DNA of 64,000 nucleotides from Anastrepha obliqua (GCF_027943255.1 NC_072894.1:60515601-60579600), one strand, 5' to 3'. Counted from the first letter of the stretch, positions 12,317 to 25,244 are shown. Numbers and translations: made by a program. The notes: generated by a model not told the origin, from the letters alone.

Positions 12317-13169
12317 CTTATAGGGGATAGCTTCTCCAGACAACGAGTTTTTCAATACTTTTTCCGAAAAACTAGGAGTATTTATTATCAAAAAAAAAAA
12401 AATAAAATGGCAGCGTTACGGCAACTCAAACGTGGCTCCTTTAATTTACACCGTGGAATTCACAGCCTCTTGTAAACAATTAAAATCAAGCAGATACAAT
12501 TTTTTCGTTATTCCGCTTACACTGACTTACTTTTGGCGAAAAAATAAATTAAAATTTGAAATAAAAACGAAACAAATTAAATTTTTTTATAAACAAATTG
12601 ATTAAAACAAAATTTTTTGTGATAATTCATATAAAATTTGAGGCACATGCAAAGGCAAATATGTTGAAGAATATCCCAATATAATTTTAAGTTAATATCT
12701 TGATTACTTTTTGAGTTATATTCTACAGCGCGGAAAAAAACGTATTTCGAGAAGAACGCGATTAAAGTTTTCGTTTATATAAAGTAGACCTAAAAGCAAT
12801 TTATAGTTACCCAAGCTTAATCTGCGATACCAGTACCACAAACAAAGCATTCTTCTTCGAAAAAATCATTTATATGTAGTATATGTATTCTTGTTTTTCT
12901 TTCAGTACAGTTCTGGCCTTTTTTGTTGAATTTAATGAACGCCGCTCCTGTCTCTTCATTCGATATCCATCGTACATGTCTGCGAAAGTCTTTCAATCTG
13001 AGCCTATTGCTAAATTCAGGTCACTCATTACTTTGAGTACGAATGAGTAGCCATCATTTAATATTAAGCTCAAAATATGGAAAGATATTCTTTAGATTGT
13101 AAATTGATTTTTAAAGGAAAAAATTAAAAAGTGGAAAATTGTAAAGTGCTGGAGGAGCTGCCTGTCTTA
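12317..13169. repeat. TIR-type repeat, copy 2, flanked by TTA
   Basis: The left end (AGGGGATAGCTTCTCCAGA from 12322) is inverted at the right end (GCTGGAGGAGCTGCCTGTC, 13148-13166). Both sides are flanked by TTA (12318-12320 and 13167-13169), compatible with a 3-bp target duplication of the PIF/Harbinger type. The interior matches 640-1156 except for a ~290-bp extra block at 12780-13075. It contains no transposase frame, so it would be non-autonomous. Confidence 0.5.
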
Positions 13170-13444
13170 AGTAAAGTTTAATAAGTAGCCAACATGGAAT
13201 TGATTTTTGTGATAACTTTAGTTGGCCTTCCTAGTTACAAACTAATTCTCTAAATAAATTTAAATTCTAAAACTAAATATAAATTGGATGGTCCGCGACT
13301 TAGGGCTTTTTGGCTGCAAACTGGTGTTACCTTCAAAAAAGTGAAAGTTTAGTACTTTCACTTTCCAAAATTCTTAATTACTTTATTGCAACCGCGGAAT
13401 GTTCTCGTTTATAACTATTTAACTTCCAATATATACTCTATGTA

Positions 13445-14718
13445 CACTGTTGGCAAATATAATAGAAACATATGTACATATTCATGAACTTTTTGACGTT
13501 CCCTGGAAAAAATAATTGAAGCCAAAGTTTTGCCATAAAAAATTAGTGTTAAACAAAATGTAAGGTATTAATTTAGTACTAATAGTTTAATAGGAATTAG
13601 TAATAGTTTAATAAGGAATTAAGTAAGTATCTCGCCGCAGCTCTTGCTTCTTTTATGCCTTTTTCACATCTTTGACGCTTTGAATTTACTAAATCTTCAC
13701 ATTTATGCAAAGAAATAGAGTACCAAGACTTTTAAATTTGGTTCTACATAGATACATTTCTTCCCCGTTTGTGGCTTTGAAACGCCCAATTATGAGGTTC
13801 CATTGGGTTTAAGTCACGCGGACTGCGGCGGCTATTCTAAAAGATTCGCCTTTTCTTTTTTAAACCCTCCTTTGCTAATTTTGATGAATGCTTGCGATCG
13901 ATATCCTGCATAAACTCCCATCTTAAGAGAATTTCTTCTCAAGCATAGGAAAGTATAACCGTATCCAATATTCTTGCATAGTCCACCGCACATATTTCAT
14001 TTTTCATCCAAAATTCTGGCCCTACTCCTTCCCCCGAAAGGCATCCCTATACCCAAATTAATTTGTGATTTACTGTTTTTTGTTTTTTTTTTGTATATCG
14101 GGGATCAACTCCCGCACTTTTGGGTTGTTGTTTTCCGTCAAATCCTAAAATATTTATTTTTGTTTAGTTTGTCTATAGCACATTTTTTTCAATTTCAACT
14201 GAGGAGGTCTTTTCTTGCAAACTAAAGCAGTTTTGTTGTGTTCTGTAAACTCAACAACGGTACACTTCTAGATGTTCTTGCTATTCTTCTACTAATACGA
14301 CTGGCTACGACTTCTAATAACTTTTTAATAATCTCTCCAACATGTAACTTGCAAATTTTGTTTAGTTTTAAGCTCTTTTGATGACAAGAAAATATTTAAT
14401 TTTACTATAAAATATAATGTTTTAATTTCTCTTCCTAAAATTTTAGATTTTCTTCCTTGAGTTTCAGCATTAAAAACTTTTTTCTTTGAACATTAATTCT
14501 TCTGATCCATCGTTTTCTATTGTTTTCTTAAAATTTTCATTAATTTGACTTTTTCCTACGTACAATGCTTACCGTGGCCGAGTTTGCTTATTTTATTCAA
14601 TACTAAGTAACCTATACTTAAAATTTAGTTAATTAATCTCACCAACAATTCGCATATAAGTGATACAGTCCATTAGAAAAATTTAAGTACACTGTTTCTA
14701 TTATATTTTCCAACAGTG
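13445..14718 (-). mobile_element. Tc1-like DNA transposon with paired 26-bp termini and decayed transposase
   Basis: The first 26 bases (CACTGTTGGCAAATATAATA...) and the inverse of the last 26 (CACTGTTGGAAAATATAATA...) differ at one position. TA dinucleotides flank both ends (13443-13444 and 14719-14720), as expected for this superfamily. Minus-strand translation of about 14100-13630 in shifted frames shows CLSGEGVGPEFW, ILDTVILSYAREEILLRWEFMQDIDRKHSSK and SPRDLNPMEPHNWA. These correspond to the Tc1 blocks GCFSxxGxGxLxxI, FQQDNDPKHTSK and SPDLNPIENLW. At 1,274 bp it is shorter than typical ~1.6-kb elements and it has many stops. Confidence 0.85.
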
Positions 14719-14721
14719 TAT

Positions 14722-15370
14722 GTGTATGTATGCGCTATATTTTTGCTTTTTAAATTCAAATATTACATTTTAATTGCTCTCAAATTATGCACCTATTCAT
14801 CCCAGGCAAAAAATTATTCCACTTTTAATCAGGTTTTGCAATTTCATTAACTTTTCAGTTAATAAAGCAGCAAAACGTAGCGGGAATAATAAGTTGGGTT
14901 TTTATGCTACAAGAAGTAACAGTAAAATTATTGATTTTGGAATAATAAACATCGATTTAGCAAACGATTCGTAATCAAAACTAATTAGGTATTCAATATA
15001 CCTCAGAGTTACTCTACACGTTTCACAATAAAAATTTATTATCATTTCGGATATGCAGAAAACGTCGCTATATTTATACTTATAAGACCGCCAGAACAAT
15101 AGTTCGCCTTCTTGTTTTCTCAACCATCTTGCTCTTCTTTTTTCTTGCGGGAATAAGTGCCAGAGGAGACCCTCCTCTGCGTCTGCTACTGCTAGAAAGT
15201 AACACAGTTCAAACATATGTACCTACGTAAGTATTTCGAATAATTCGTAGATACTTCACAAAAAATATTTGATAATAACGGGAAAGTAATATACCAGTTA
15301 AAAATTTTATATTGGAACTACTCAGAGTCATGCATCTTGGGATTATCAAATTGGTGTTGCACATTTTTCT
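14722..15370. other. No gene recognised
   Basis: A minus-strand open frame at 15216-14902 (104 codons) has a charged stretch EKRRARWLRKQEGELLFW but matches nothing I recognise. It could be a host exon fragment or chance. Confidence 0.35.
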
Positions 15371-15374
15371 AAAT

Positions 15375-15495
15375 GTGCCGAATGAGTTGGTGCATCGGAA
15401 GCGCGCAGATTAGAACCTCCGTGAATGAAACACAAATTGATAGAAGAGGTTTTTTCTAGTAGCGTTTGCTCCTGGACAGGCAAACCTGGCGACGT
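15375..15495 (+). repeat. tRNA-derived SINE, truncated copy
   Basis: The A-box-like GCCGAATGAGTTGGTGCAT is followed by a weakened B box (ATTAGAACCTCC). The body block TTTTTTCTAGTAGCGTTTGCTCCTGGACAGGCAAAC is then shared with 45910-45960. The 3' part is missing. Confidence 0.65.
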
Positions 15496-15927
15496 ACTTA
15501 TAAAAATAACGATAGCAGATAAATTTTAACAGGAAGTTAAAATGTAAGATATGTGAGTAAGATCTTTGGAAAGTGAAAAATCGTGGAACGTACATTAGGT
15601 ATACGCCGTCTATACAAAAACAAATAAAAATCGAAGTTAACATAAACGAAAATAACTTTGTGATTTTAGAGTTTTTCAGCTCAACATTGCCACAATGTGA
15701 AATAGTTCTAAACAAAGATCTGCGATTGACTTGTGACTGTGTTAAATTAGGTAAATCTTTTGCCGCAACACACCATATGGCTCAAAAAACAGACGAGGTT
15801 TGTTGATTATCTCGTACCCCAACATACCAACGTATCCCCAGAAAACAACAAAAAATACGTGACTTCATTAAAAATTATAAGAAATCATCTGCGAAAATAT
15901 TTTAAATGAAATTGAGGATGCCTCTGA

Positions 15928-16020
15928 CAGGGTGTATTTTAATACGATTAAGTCTTTATGTATTTGGATGGTGACAGGTGTTGTATTTTAATTCCATTAA
16001 GTATTTATGTATTTGGACGC
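15928..16020. repeat. Two-copy tandem repeat (~45 bp)
   Basis: The stretch GGTGTATTTTAATACGATTAAG...TTATGTATTTGGATG is repeated immediately downstream as GGTGTTGTATTTTAATTCCATTAAG...TTATGTATTTGGACG. No function can be inferred. Confidence 0.7.
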
Positions 16021-16889
16021 TCAATTCAAGTTTTATATGGTAGCACCTAAGTAGATATACGACCTACACCCGATTTCATCGGCCAAGAGTTGTTTGTGGA
16101 TTTCCTACAAAAAGCACATTATTTCGGTGCATCATTCTCTCTAATCGAATTACAAAATTCAATTCATACAATTTTAAGAGCGACTTCTATCATCTGCAAT
16201 TTCACTTCAAGTCTTCGTATTTCCTAATTTTTATCAGAAATTTATCGAAAGGTGTTGTGAAGCTCAAATAAGAATGAATAGGGTTATTCAAAACAAATTA
16301 CCAAAAGTGAGTACTGAGGAAATTTAGAATAATTTTTACATAATGGAAATCAAAAAGAAAAAAATGAACTAAGAAAACTATTGAATACTTCAAAATCTAT
16401 AACAAATTTTAATCAGATGAACCATTGGAACTCCAGCAGAAGCAGTTACGGTCCTTGAAGTAATATGTAGTATCTTATTCGAAGGATGACATTATCACTA
16501 ACTTAGGTAAAGTATATTGACAAAGTAGATAAAGATAATACTTTGGTAAAGTAGATAAAGATAATACTCGTAGATCTAAGATCGTAGGTCTAAGTGTCAG
16601 TAAGTTTGTGTCATCGGTACAAAAACGAGCTTCGAACAAAGAGCTAATATCAAATTTTGTTTTAAAGTCGGTAAAAAATTTAACGAAACATTTGAAGTGA
16701 TGAAAAAAATGTGGCTTACATGGCATTTTTACTGATCATTTGGGTTTACGAAAGGTCTTGCTCAGAATTCAACATTCGAAAGACCTCATTAAAGAGGCGA
16801 GAAAAGACGAAAACTTCCTTTACAACCCTGTAACTGGTGATGAAACGTGATGTTTTCAACATCAACATGATGCATTTGGCCATGAAGGG

Positions 16890-17023
16890 AAAACGTTTAC
16901 TTCTGTAGAGGCCATCCAAAAGACTTTTACCGACATCCTGAAGGACATTCCGGTCAATGACCTGAAACAGTCTTTGGAAAAGCTTTTAGATCGCCCAAAA
17001 CAGTATATCGAGGCCAGACTTTT
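16890..17023 (+). mobile_element. mariner transposase relic (C-terminus)
   Basis: One open frame reads KTFTSVEAIQKTFTDILKDI, then PVNDLKQSLEKLLDRPKQYI, then EA. This is the C-terminal block of mariner transposases (KxFxSxExIxxxxxxxLxxIPxxDFxxxFxxxxxRxxxxIxxxGxYFE). The preceding AFGHEG in the same frame corresponds to a degraded LFPKLKxxLKG. The terminal GDYFE is lost. Confidence 0.75.
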
Positions 17024-17029
17024 AAACTT

Positions 17030-18570
17030 CACCTGCGGATTCCATCTTCCGCCTCTTACACCGACTAGCCTGTATCGATACAGTTCTTACTCTAAGTTAT
17101 TTTGTGGTAGCCAGGATTGCTTCGGCGAAGCTAACATGGAGAACACCGTCGTACGTCAATGGCAGTGTCCGTGAGGATGTACTCTTAAACCTGTTGCCTG
17201 GTGACATATTCAAGAGAGAAACATATTGACGACAAACTACGACAACTATCCAAAATCAAAAAACTCTCTGAACTACATTTGTGTGATTGTAGATCAAGAA
17301 ATATACAAAAATGACTTCATTCGCTCCTTCTATGTACTCGTAACAGGTTTTTGTATAGATGCATTGCAGCTGGGTAAAACTTTAACATACTTTGAGTGGC
17401 AATACTATTTGCAGGGCATTAGGCAAGGCACCCTCTTAACTTAATGCAGGAGAATATAATTACGAAATGCGAATAGCAAAGTGAATTAGCTTGATATTTT
17501 GATGCGATCCCAGTTCAACCGTAAACAACACATGTTAATGCAAATCTAAAGAAAGAAAGAAAAATGTGCAATATATACTGACTCGTACTTAAGCTAAATG
17601 TTCACAATTCCAAAACAATTAATATGCATATTTTGTACTTTACTTTTGAATCAGGCCACTTTTATTTTTTATGTTTTTTTTTCACCGCCAATTTATGAGC
17701 TAAACGAAATATCCAAACGGTTTCTGTCACATCTATACCTATGACATGAATTTTGTTTAAAAAAAATTGTTAAAAAATCAAGTTGGTATACCTAAATATT
17801 TATTAATTTACACTGCCATTCATTCAGACACAATGATTAAAGAATTTCGAGTTCGTTTAATAATAGAAATCAAAATAAACGCATAACAGGATTTTTTGGT
17901 ATTACCATGCTAGAGTTCAAGGTTTCAGAATTTCAATTGCCCGTGGTTTTGATATAAACACAATATAGAATATTTTGAATTGCATACATTGCAGGGTCGG
18001 ATTATTTATAAGGCAGCGGCCTAGGCGCCCCGTGAACCGAGAAAAAAAAATTGGAAATATTTATTGTAATTATGCGAAAATTTAATTTAAATATTAGTAT
18101 CAACAATGACTATATTATTGCTTTCGATTTATATCGCAATGCTGCAATTTTTAACATATAATTGTTAAGAGCCGACGTTACATAAGACGACGTTACGCCG
18201 TCTTGCCAAATCAAGAGCAGCTTTTTTAACACAAAGCGCTTCAAAATTTTGCAATGCGAATATGTACACAAGTTCCGGCACTACGTAGTCATCTACGGCA
18301 TAGCCACTTCACTTGTCTAAGGTTGGCAGTACTGCCGATACTGGTTCGATTAATTTGTTCCTGTTGAGCGTGGGTTCGTATGACAAAAAGCAATGGAGGA
18401 GTCTCCGAACGAAACCCATTAGTTTCCCGGTAGATCACTGTAGATCTCATAGATCCCCATAGACCTCCCGATAGAAATCTCATAAACTATCAATCAAGCA
18501 ATTTAAAATTTATGGTAGTTGTCAAGGTGACATTTCACAATAACAAAAATCGTTTGCTGTTTTTTGTTTG
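17030..18570. other. No gene recognised; possible hAT-type end at ~17993
   Basis: 17993-18035 reads CAGGGTCGGATT...AAGGCAGCGGCCTAGGCGCCCC, which resembles the CAGGG-starting ends of some hAT elements. No matching inverted end or transposase was found, so this is tentative. Confidence 0.3.
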
Positions 18571-18579
18571 TTCTATTCA

Positions 18580-18870
18580 GTTGCGAGTTACTGGGCTTTA
18601 ACAAGAGGAAGTCAACAAAGAGAAAATTCGGTTTTAATTACAGTTTCACAGTTTTTCTTTGATAAAGACGAAAATCTATGCCAGGCTGTAAATGGTGCTT
18701 ATGGTGCCGATACTGCAACAGCTAATTATGTGCAATTTTGGTTTCGTCAATTCCCTTCAGGCTTTTGATGTTGAAAACAAAAGTTTAGTTCATAAATCAT
18801 ACTAAATTGAAAGAAATATTGTCCGTCAATTATCAACAAAGGCTAAAGAAGAATCTTCTGACTTATCCAA
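18580..18870 (+). mobile_element. mariner transposase relic (N-terminal HTH)
   Basis: The plus strand gives FFFDKDENLCQAVNGAYGAD, then TATANYVQFWFRQFPSGF and (one frameshift) FDVENKS. This matches the mariner N-terminus (FxKxxNAxxAxxxIxxVYGxDxVxxxxxQxWFxRFRSGxFDVxDxPRxGR). The downstream domain is not recognisable. Confidence 0.75.
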
Positions 18871-19064
18871 TGATACAGCCTTGATAAATGAGTTTTGGCT
18901 CAGGATCAGAACCGAATTTCCAGTACATTCTGAAATAGTACATTCTGTGAAAAGTGGAATTTTCAGCGTTAACGTTTTTTTTTATTAAAAAAACGGTATA
19001 CTCTACATAACGCCGAAGAGATACTGCAGTATTTAATATTCCATCAATGTCCTTTTTGCAAATA

Positions 19065-19198
19065 ACGTCATACGTCAATAAGACAGCTGCGATATGCAAA
19101 CAGACAAGCAATGGAGCTCGTAAGGACCAAAATCATTATTTTATTTAGTAGAAATATTATTCAAAACAAAATGGGATGCATAATTTTGCGCCACCTTA
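19065..19198 (-). repeat. Fragment of the GGTGGCGCAAAAT-ended MITE
   Basis: It shares AGACAGCTGC, ACAGACAAGCAATGGAG and the end TTTGCGCCACCTT with the complete copy at 51298-51530. The opposite terminus was not located. Confidence 0.65.
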
Positions 19199-19199
19199 T

Positions 19200-22100
19200 A
19201 TTTAAATACTCACACTGGCACACATTTTAATTTGTTTATCCATATTATACTCCGGCAAACTGCGTCTCTCAGCAAAAAGTGTAGATTGGATTGTGATTCA
19301 TTAGCATCCTTCAACGTCCCTGCAGTTCAAGCAGGTAAAAAGTCGCCCTAGGAAACGTCAGTTCTGTTGAGGCGATCGCTCAAAGGAATAATGTCCTTGA
19401 CCAACAGTAATCTGTTTGCCTAATGGTGGAAGAAGTTTAGTCCAGCCGTTTTGTGGGACTATGAAGAACATTTTAAACTCCTAGCAGGTGTTGAGACTAT
19501 GATAATAGCCCTAGACGAAAACATTTTTTCTGTGATAGCAGTGACTGAAAATAATCTTTACATATCAAATTTAATTAAAGTGTCTACGAATGGGCTCAAA
19601 CTTATGCTCAAACTTCTTATGCTCAGTGCATGTTTCTAGTCACACAATGATAAAATTTACAACTCAAAATTTATTTAGAATACTGAATGCTGGACATAAC
19701 AAAACTTTTTTAAGGAATCTTCTTAATTTTTTGACTGATCTCTCAAATAGTTTTATTGTTACAGACATTTGAAGCAGATGCTCACACGGATTTTCGTAAA
19801 ATTCCAAAAATTGAATTTCTTGCTTCGTCAAAGCTTAAGACGTTCGCGGACGTGAATACTATAGCATTCATTTTCATGATGCAAAATGACGTGACTGCTA
19901 CAGCATTCAAATTTTAAAGCAAAGTTTTGTTCATTTAATTTCATGTAACTTAAAGTTTTTGTAATTAATATACATTTAAAACTAATGAACAATTGATTCA
20001 TTAAGTACTTTCATAAAACAGTTTTAATACGATATTCTCTTATAATATATGTATAATCAGATTTTGGATGTAACAACTAGTTTCAGAAATAATTGCCTGT
20101 CTATTTTTGCAGCTCCCTGAAATTTTTAGTGGCCGCGACGTGTTAAAGAGTTCACAGGCATGCTATTCTAGGGCACTCTACACAAATCTTCAAAACACCT
20201 AACGAAAAATGCTCGCTCAGTAAGGCATGGGACGTATACATATCTACATGGTGAAAAGATGTTTAATGGTGCGGCCAATATCAGACCGTTAGCCGGCTTT
20301 GAACGAATTTGAAAGAATCAGCGGATGAGCTGACGTAGTAGAAGTTATGAATCGATTTTTTTACCAAAAAACTAAGAATATACTAAATAAATTAACAAAA
20401 TGTCACTTCGTTGCCATCTGCAACAGCGACAGATTCGAGGAGTGCGTGAATATGTGTAAAATTATAGTGCAGATTTCAGCTGGCGATAAGATTGTGTTAG
20501 TGATATATGGAGAAAAATGAACACAGTCTCGATCACGTTGCTTGGCTACTATCTGAACAATGACTGATTGGACGAGAATGTGAATACATGTTAAATTAAC
20601 ATGCTGGCGAATACTCCCGAGACGTAGCAGTAGAAGTTCCCCGCATAATTTTATTTCTCACCGTAGTTATTTACCAAACGTAGTAATCTATCATTCTTGG
20701 GGCGTATTCACCCGATTCTCTCATTGCAGAGATTATAAAGTATCTTAGTATGGTGAATGGTGCTATGATGGTAATAGTAGTAGTAGGTGGTTAACAAAGA
20801 TGATAGATTTACCAAGTTTGCGCGTTAACTGTGAAAACTAGTAAAAAAAAAATGTGAGAGAGAACTTTAGCAGCCACTTCACTTGGGGATTCGACAGCCG
20901 AATCATTTCATATGTATTCACACACTCGTCCAATCATTCGTTGTTCAGACAGCAACGAAGTGTCATTAGTTGATTTTTTCATATATAATATAATATTACC
21001 AACACAATATCAGTTTGTTTGTAAGCACAACCCAAGTGACGTCAGCCCATCAGCTGATTCTGTCAAATTCGCTCAGATCCGAATAACGGTATATTTCTTT
21101 AACACGCACACCTCTAAAAAAAGTTTCCCATGCACACCATCGTCCAATTAGTTATAAGCATAAAAGCTGTTGAGCTACAGTAGTGTGCAAGGATTAAACG
21201 TCAGCTCAAATTGCATTGATCGTCTGAAACTATTGAGCGCATTTCAAAATACGGTTTTTTTTTTGATAATTTCTTGCTCTTTTTTTAGATAATGTATATA
21301 TTTGCACATAATTCTTGTATGCACAAACATACATACATATAGCAGTACTTATGTGCATGCGTCTAATGAAGCAATAACTTCTCCTGAAAGCACTGTGTGT
21401 CAAATTAACACAAACACGTCATAGCTTATTCAATTTTGTGGCTATCTTCCGTATTCCATTTTAATTAAAATTTTCATTTAATCAGTTTAAAAAGTAATGG
21501 CTAACTTCATTTCCATACGGAAATGATCTATAAGATATGAATAAACACCTTTTAAAAGTCAAATACTCTGGCACTTACCACATCACGCACATTGGATGTG
21601 CTAAAAAATATACCGGTCTTCAAGGACATTGATATTTTTGGTCCATTTTCGGCTATTTAACTCCACACACACAACTTAAGTAAGGTATGCATGTGCGAAT
21701 ATATATGTACGTAAATCTAAGCGAATGTAAAACAAGTTATCAGCAGCTGCCGTTGGGAACTGGCCGACAAACAGCGGTATGCCTGCGTGTGTACTCGTAT
21801 ACACAGGCCTGCTAGGGTGGACAAGGGACCAGAGAAAAATAGAAAAAAACAAAAAACAGAAAAATCCTTTGGTGGCACACAAGAAAACTGATAGCCGGTC
21901 AGCAAGCCTGCTGGAAGATGATGATATCTTCGCAAATGTGCCAACTGTGTAAATGTGTAGGGTATGTAGGTGTGTGTGCTTGATGGTGTGCCGGTGTAAA
22001 TGTAAGCCACAGCGAACTCGTCTTTTGATGGCCATCAACACTGGCGGTGAAACGGGTTTCCAAGAATTAATGTTACATAACATCAGCATTGAAAGTGAAT

Positions 22101-22585
22101 TACCATTGTGGTGGAGAGAAAAAACTTTACATTCATAAAAGAAGAAAAACACCGAAAAAATCCATGTAAAAACAACAATATGAGCAACTGAGTTCATGAA
22201 CACAATAAAAAGTTTTATTAAAGAGGAATGCTTCTGAAGCATGGCAAGGCGGCACCAATGATAAATGCACAGACATACACTTATATAATACGTATATGTA
22301 TACTTATGCTAAATGCTTATGTGTGTGTATGTGTGAATGATTAGCGCGCTGAAGCTGGAGCTATGTATCTGCATATAAAACAGACAGATGAGCATAGCTT
22401 CATATAAAATACGAAATAATACTGTTTAAGAATTTATTTAGCTGTTAATAATATTAAATTCAGATGTTTATGTATATGAGCGAGCGTGGCAAAACATTTT
22501 TTCAGGTACATATACGTACATATATGTATATAATGTAACGGGTGCTTTTTAAAGAGCTTAAAATGATAATAAATATATAATTGAC
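19200..22585. other. No gene recognised
   Basis: This includes a 188-codon minus-strand frame (22242-21676) rich in His/Ser/Phe with no family motif; its CA/TG-rich codons suggest chance. A sequence CATAAAAG at ~21161 could be TATA-like but no transcript is evident. Confidence 0.4.
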
Positions 22586-22588
22586 GTG

Positions 22589-22784
22589 TATGGAGGGGCC
22601 TACAGTTTTAAGAAGACGCCGAACGGCAAATGATTTTTTTATGAAGATTCTCAGAGGTTCGCCATTGCCTGCCGAGGGGCGACCGCTATTAGAACAATTT
22701 TTTTTTTCATTTTGGTCTTTAATGCCCGGACCTACGCACTTCCGAATGATAATCATTCACCAACCCATTCGACTATAGCGGCCG
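22589..22784 (-). repeat. tRNA-derived SINE copy
   Basis: In inverted orientation it carries GGCCGCTATAGTCGAATGGG (head and A-box region). The body block AGGCAATGGCGAACCTC...ATCTTCATAAAAAAATCATTTGCC(GTTCGGCG) and the CCCTCCATACA block follow. The B box is degraded. Confidence 0.75.
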
Positions 22785-22989
22785 ATAATACAAAATAGAA
22801 ATATTGTTGGTACACATTTCTTTTTATTATAATCTAGAAGAAATTTCATAGAATCTATTTTTTTAATATAATATCCGCATTCTGTGTGGTTTGAGTTACA
22901 TGATTCATTTGATCATTCTATTCTTAGTATATTTTTTCCAATAAGTCTGGTCAATGTTGACTTGAATATAGCAACAAATAGCTTGTTAA

Positions 22990-23180
22990 GCGCTCAGTAT
23001 AGCAAGTTGCACCGTCCTGTTGGAACCGAATGTCGTCGATGTTTAACTAATTAATTTTTGGAGACAAAAATTCGGTTAGCACTTGCCATTCACCAGCAGC
23101 CTTTTCCTCATTTCGAAAGAAATAGAGAGCGATGATGCCGCCAGAGCTCTATGAACTTCGCGAACAAAAAAAATTAATTT
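22990..23180 (-). mobile_element. Tc1/mariner-type DDE transposase fragment
   Basis: The minus strand at 23041-23003 reads IDDIRFQQDGAT, the block containing the second catalytic Asp (FQQDGAxxH). Flanking translation is broken. It belongs to the same broad group as the element at 26861-27388. Confidence 0.6.
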
Positions 23181-23266
23181 TTGAATTACGTTGTCATTAA
23201 TCGAGTTTCCAACCATTTATTGATAATTGTATATATATATTTTTTTTCAATAATTATATCAATAAG

Positions 23267-23640
23267 TTAATCAATTATATATTCATCGTTGTTGTTTACA
23301 ACTTCTTCCCACCCCCCGACCAATTTGTTGATGTCGCTCCGCCGAAAATCGCCTGGTCTGGTGTCAAAGAAGTTGTTGAGACAGTTTTCAAGGGCCGCCA
23401 ACGCCCAACATATGGTTTGACAGGCAGCGGAAAAGATGGTAATCGATCGGTGTAAGGTCCGGAGCATACAGCGGATGCTGAAGGACCTCCTATTCGAGCT
23501 TTTGGAATGCGACTTTCACGACTTGTGCAACATGTGGCCTGGCGTTGTCGTGAAGAAGTATGATTTGACCATATCGATCAGGTCTTTTCAGTCGAATAGC
23601 TTCATTTACGCAGTGTAGCTGGGTAATTTAGAGCTCCTTG
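23267..23640 (-). mobile_element. mariner transposase relic (C-terminus)
   Basis: The minus strand ends in DINKLVGGWEEVVNNNDEYI and ID before a stop at 23267-23269, matching the mauritiana-type C-terminus (GIxxLPxRWxxVVxxxGxYIxx). Upstream, LRTLHRSITIFS in a shifted frame is a degraded SPDLAPSDYHLFRS. Confidence 0.75.
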
Positions 23641-23869
23641 TTGTTCATGGCGTTCTTTATGATGCTGTTTATGAGCTCGCGGGTAAGATGTTGCCTTTGG
23701 TATTTGATTTCTAAAACAAATAAAAAAATTAAATAACTCAAAAATACAATTAACATAGTTTTGTGGAGCAGAAGCCAACGAAAAAAATTCGTTGTAAAAT
23801 AAAAGAATATATAAAAACGCTATGGATTTATTCCCCAACCCAATATATAGATTGGAGGGCACTTGTGGC

Positions 23870-24980
23870 TTTTACATACAAATGAGGTTGTCTGATTTTT
23901 GGGCAAAAAATCATTAATTACTTGTTAGCCAATATCATTAGCCATTTCTTTGAATCACCCTGTTTAACTTTTGTGTCACTGCGAATATGCTTGAACCAAT
24001 ACACATGAATACTTAGATAATTTTTTGTCAAATATCTTAATTGCTAATTTTTCATTATGAATCATGTGAATGCATTATTGGCTTTTCGAATGAAATGAAT
24101 AACCCTAATAACCATGACAATATTTTCCATATATTCGATGGTTATCGGTAGCTACATAAACATCCACGGATATCAATAGATGTTTTTCAAATTCCAATCA
24201 GCAGCGTATCGTATAATTGCTGCGCAAGTATCATTTATGAGCGCGGTAAGTAGCGAGTTAATAAGTGCTTTAACCTTTGTCGTCACTTGCTGGAAGGTGG
24301 TTGGTGATGAAGCGCAGTTGACAGCCGTAGTGTCATCAATTATAATTATCATAGTTGAAACAAAGTTTTCTTGTTTCAGTGTGTATGATAATAAAAGAAA
24401 ATTATATATAGTATTGTACAAATGTGTGATAAGAACTCCAAAAATGGCCAGTTGAGGGCCAATGTTGCCAAATTAAAAAATTCCTACATTTATACACACA
24501 TACATGTGCAACAATGAAGCCATAAGAAATATTATATTTACTTAGTAAATTATTCAAACGAAAAGTCAAAACAAGCGTTTGTTGAAACATCGCTTATAAA
24601 TGCTAATTATATTGATGCTAAGCTATTCGGTCAGAGTTCTTCAATTATATACACGAAAAAATAGATATGGATTATCAATGTCTAAGTTGTTGCGTGGTGG
24701 CAAGGTGAACTGTGCGAGGAAGTTCGTAAATTGCTTTAATTTATGTACGAGTATCTACAACTAATTAATATGACATAGTGTGTACCCGATTGGAGTCACG
24801 CATTCCGCAGAGCTAGTAGAGTATTTTTTTCGGTATTGGGAAATATCTTCGAGATTTGTTCCTAACGAAAGGGATCAATAAAATTTAGAATGGTTTACAT
24901 GTTGTAAGACAAGTCTATGTAAGGGGCTGATAAAGAGAACACAACACTAATTCAAGTGGGATGAACCGCAGTTTTGTGCC
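23870..24980. other. No gene recognised
   Basis: AT-rich sequence with only short unclassified frames. Confidence 0.4.
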
Positions 24981-24984
24981 GCCT

Positions 24985-25085
24985 TGAACTGCAGATGGTT
25001 TTTATTAAACATTTTTTTCATGACAAAAAAACAGTCGGAACAGGCCTTGACAAACCTCCGAGTGTTATTCTACCGTCCAAAAGCT
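24985..25085 (+). repeat. Possible SINE body fragment
   Basis: GACAAACCTCCGAGTGTTATTCTACCGT resembles the SINE body block GGCAAACCTCCGAGTGTATTTCTGCC. Only this block is recognisable. Confidence 0.35.
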
Positions 25086-25244
25086 TCAGTCATAATTATA
25101 CATATGTAAGACACTCAGAACCACTTTTTTAATATACAAGTTCCTTTTTTAATAAAAAACGGAATTTTATTTAATACTTGTCTATAAGATATACAGTAAA
25201 CCATCGGTTAGCGAACACTTCGATAATCTTGTCCGTTAAGTAAA

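Noticed and set aside
14902..15216. 104-codon minus-strand frame as a host exon
   Set aside because: Charged segment looks protein-like but no family match or convincing splice sites; left unclassified.
21676..22242. 188-codon minus-strand open frame, the longest unexplained one outside transposons
   Set aside because: His/Ser/Phe-rich, CA-repeat-derived, no domain, no splice context; most likely chance.
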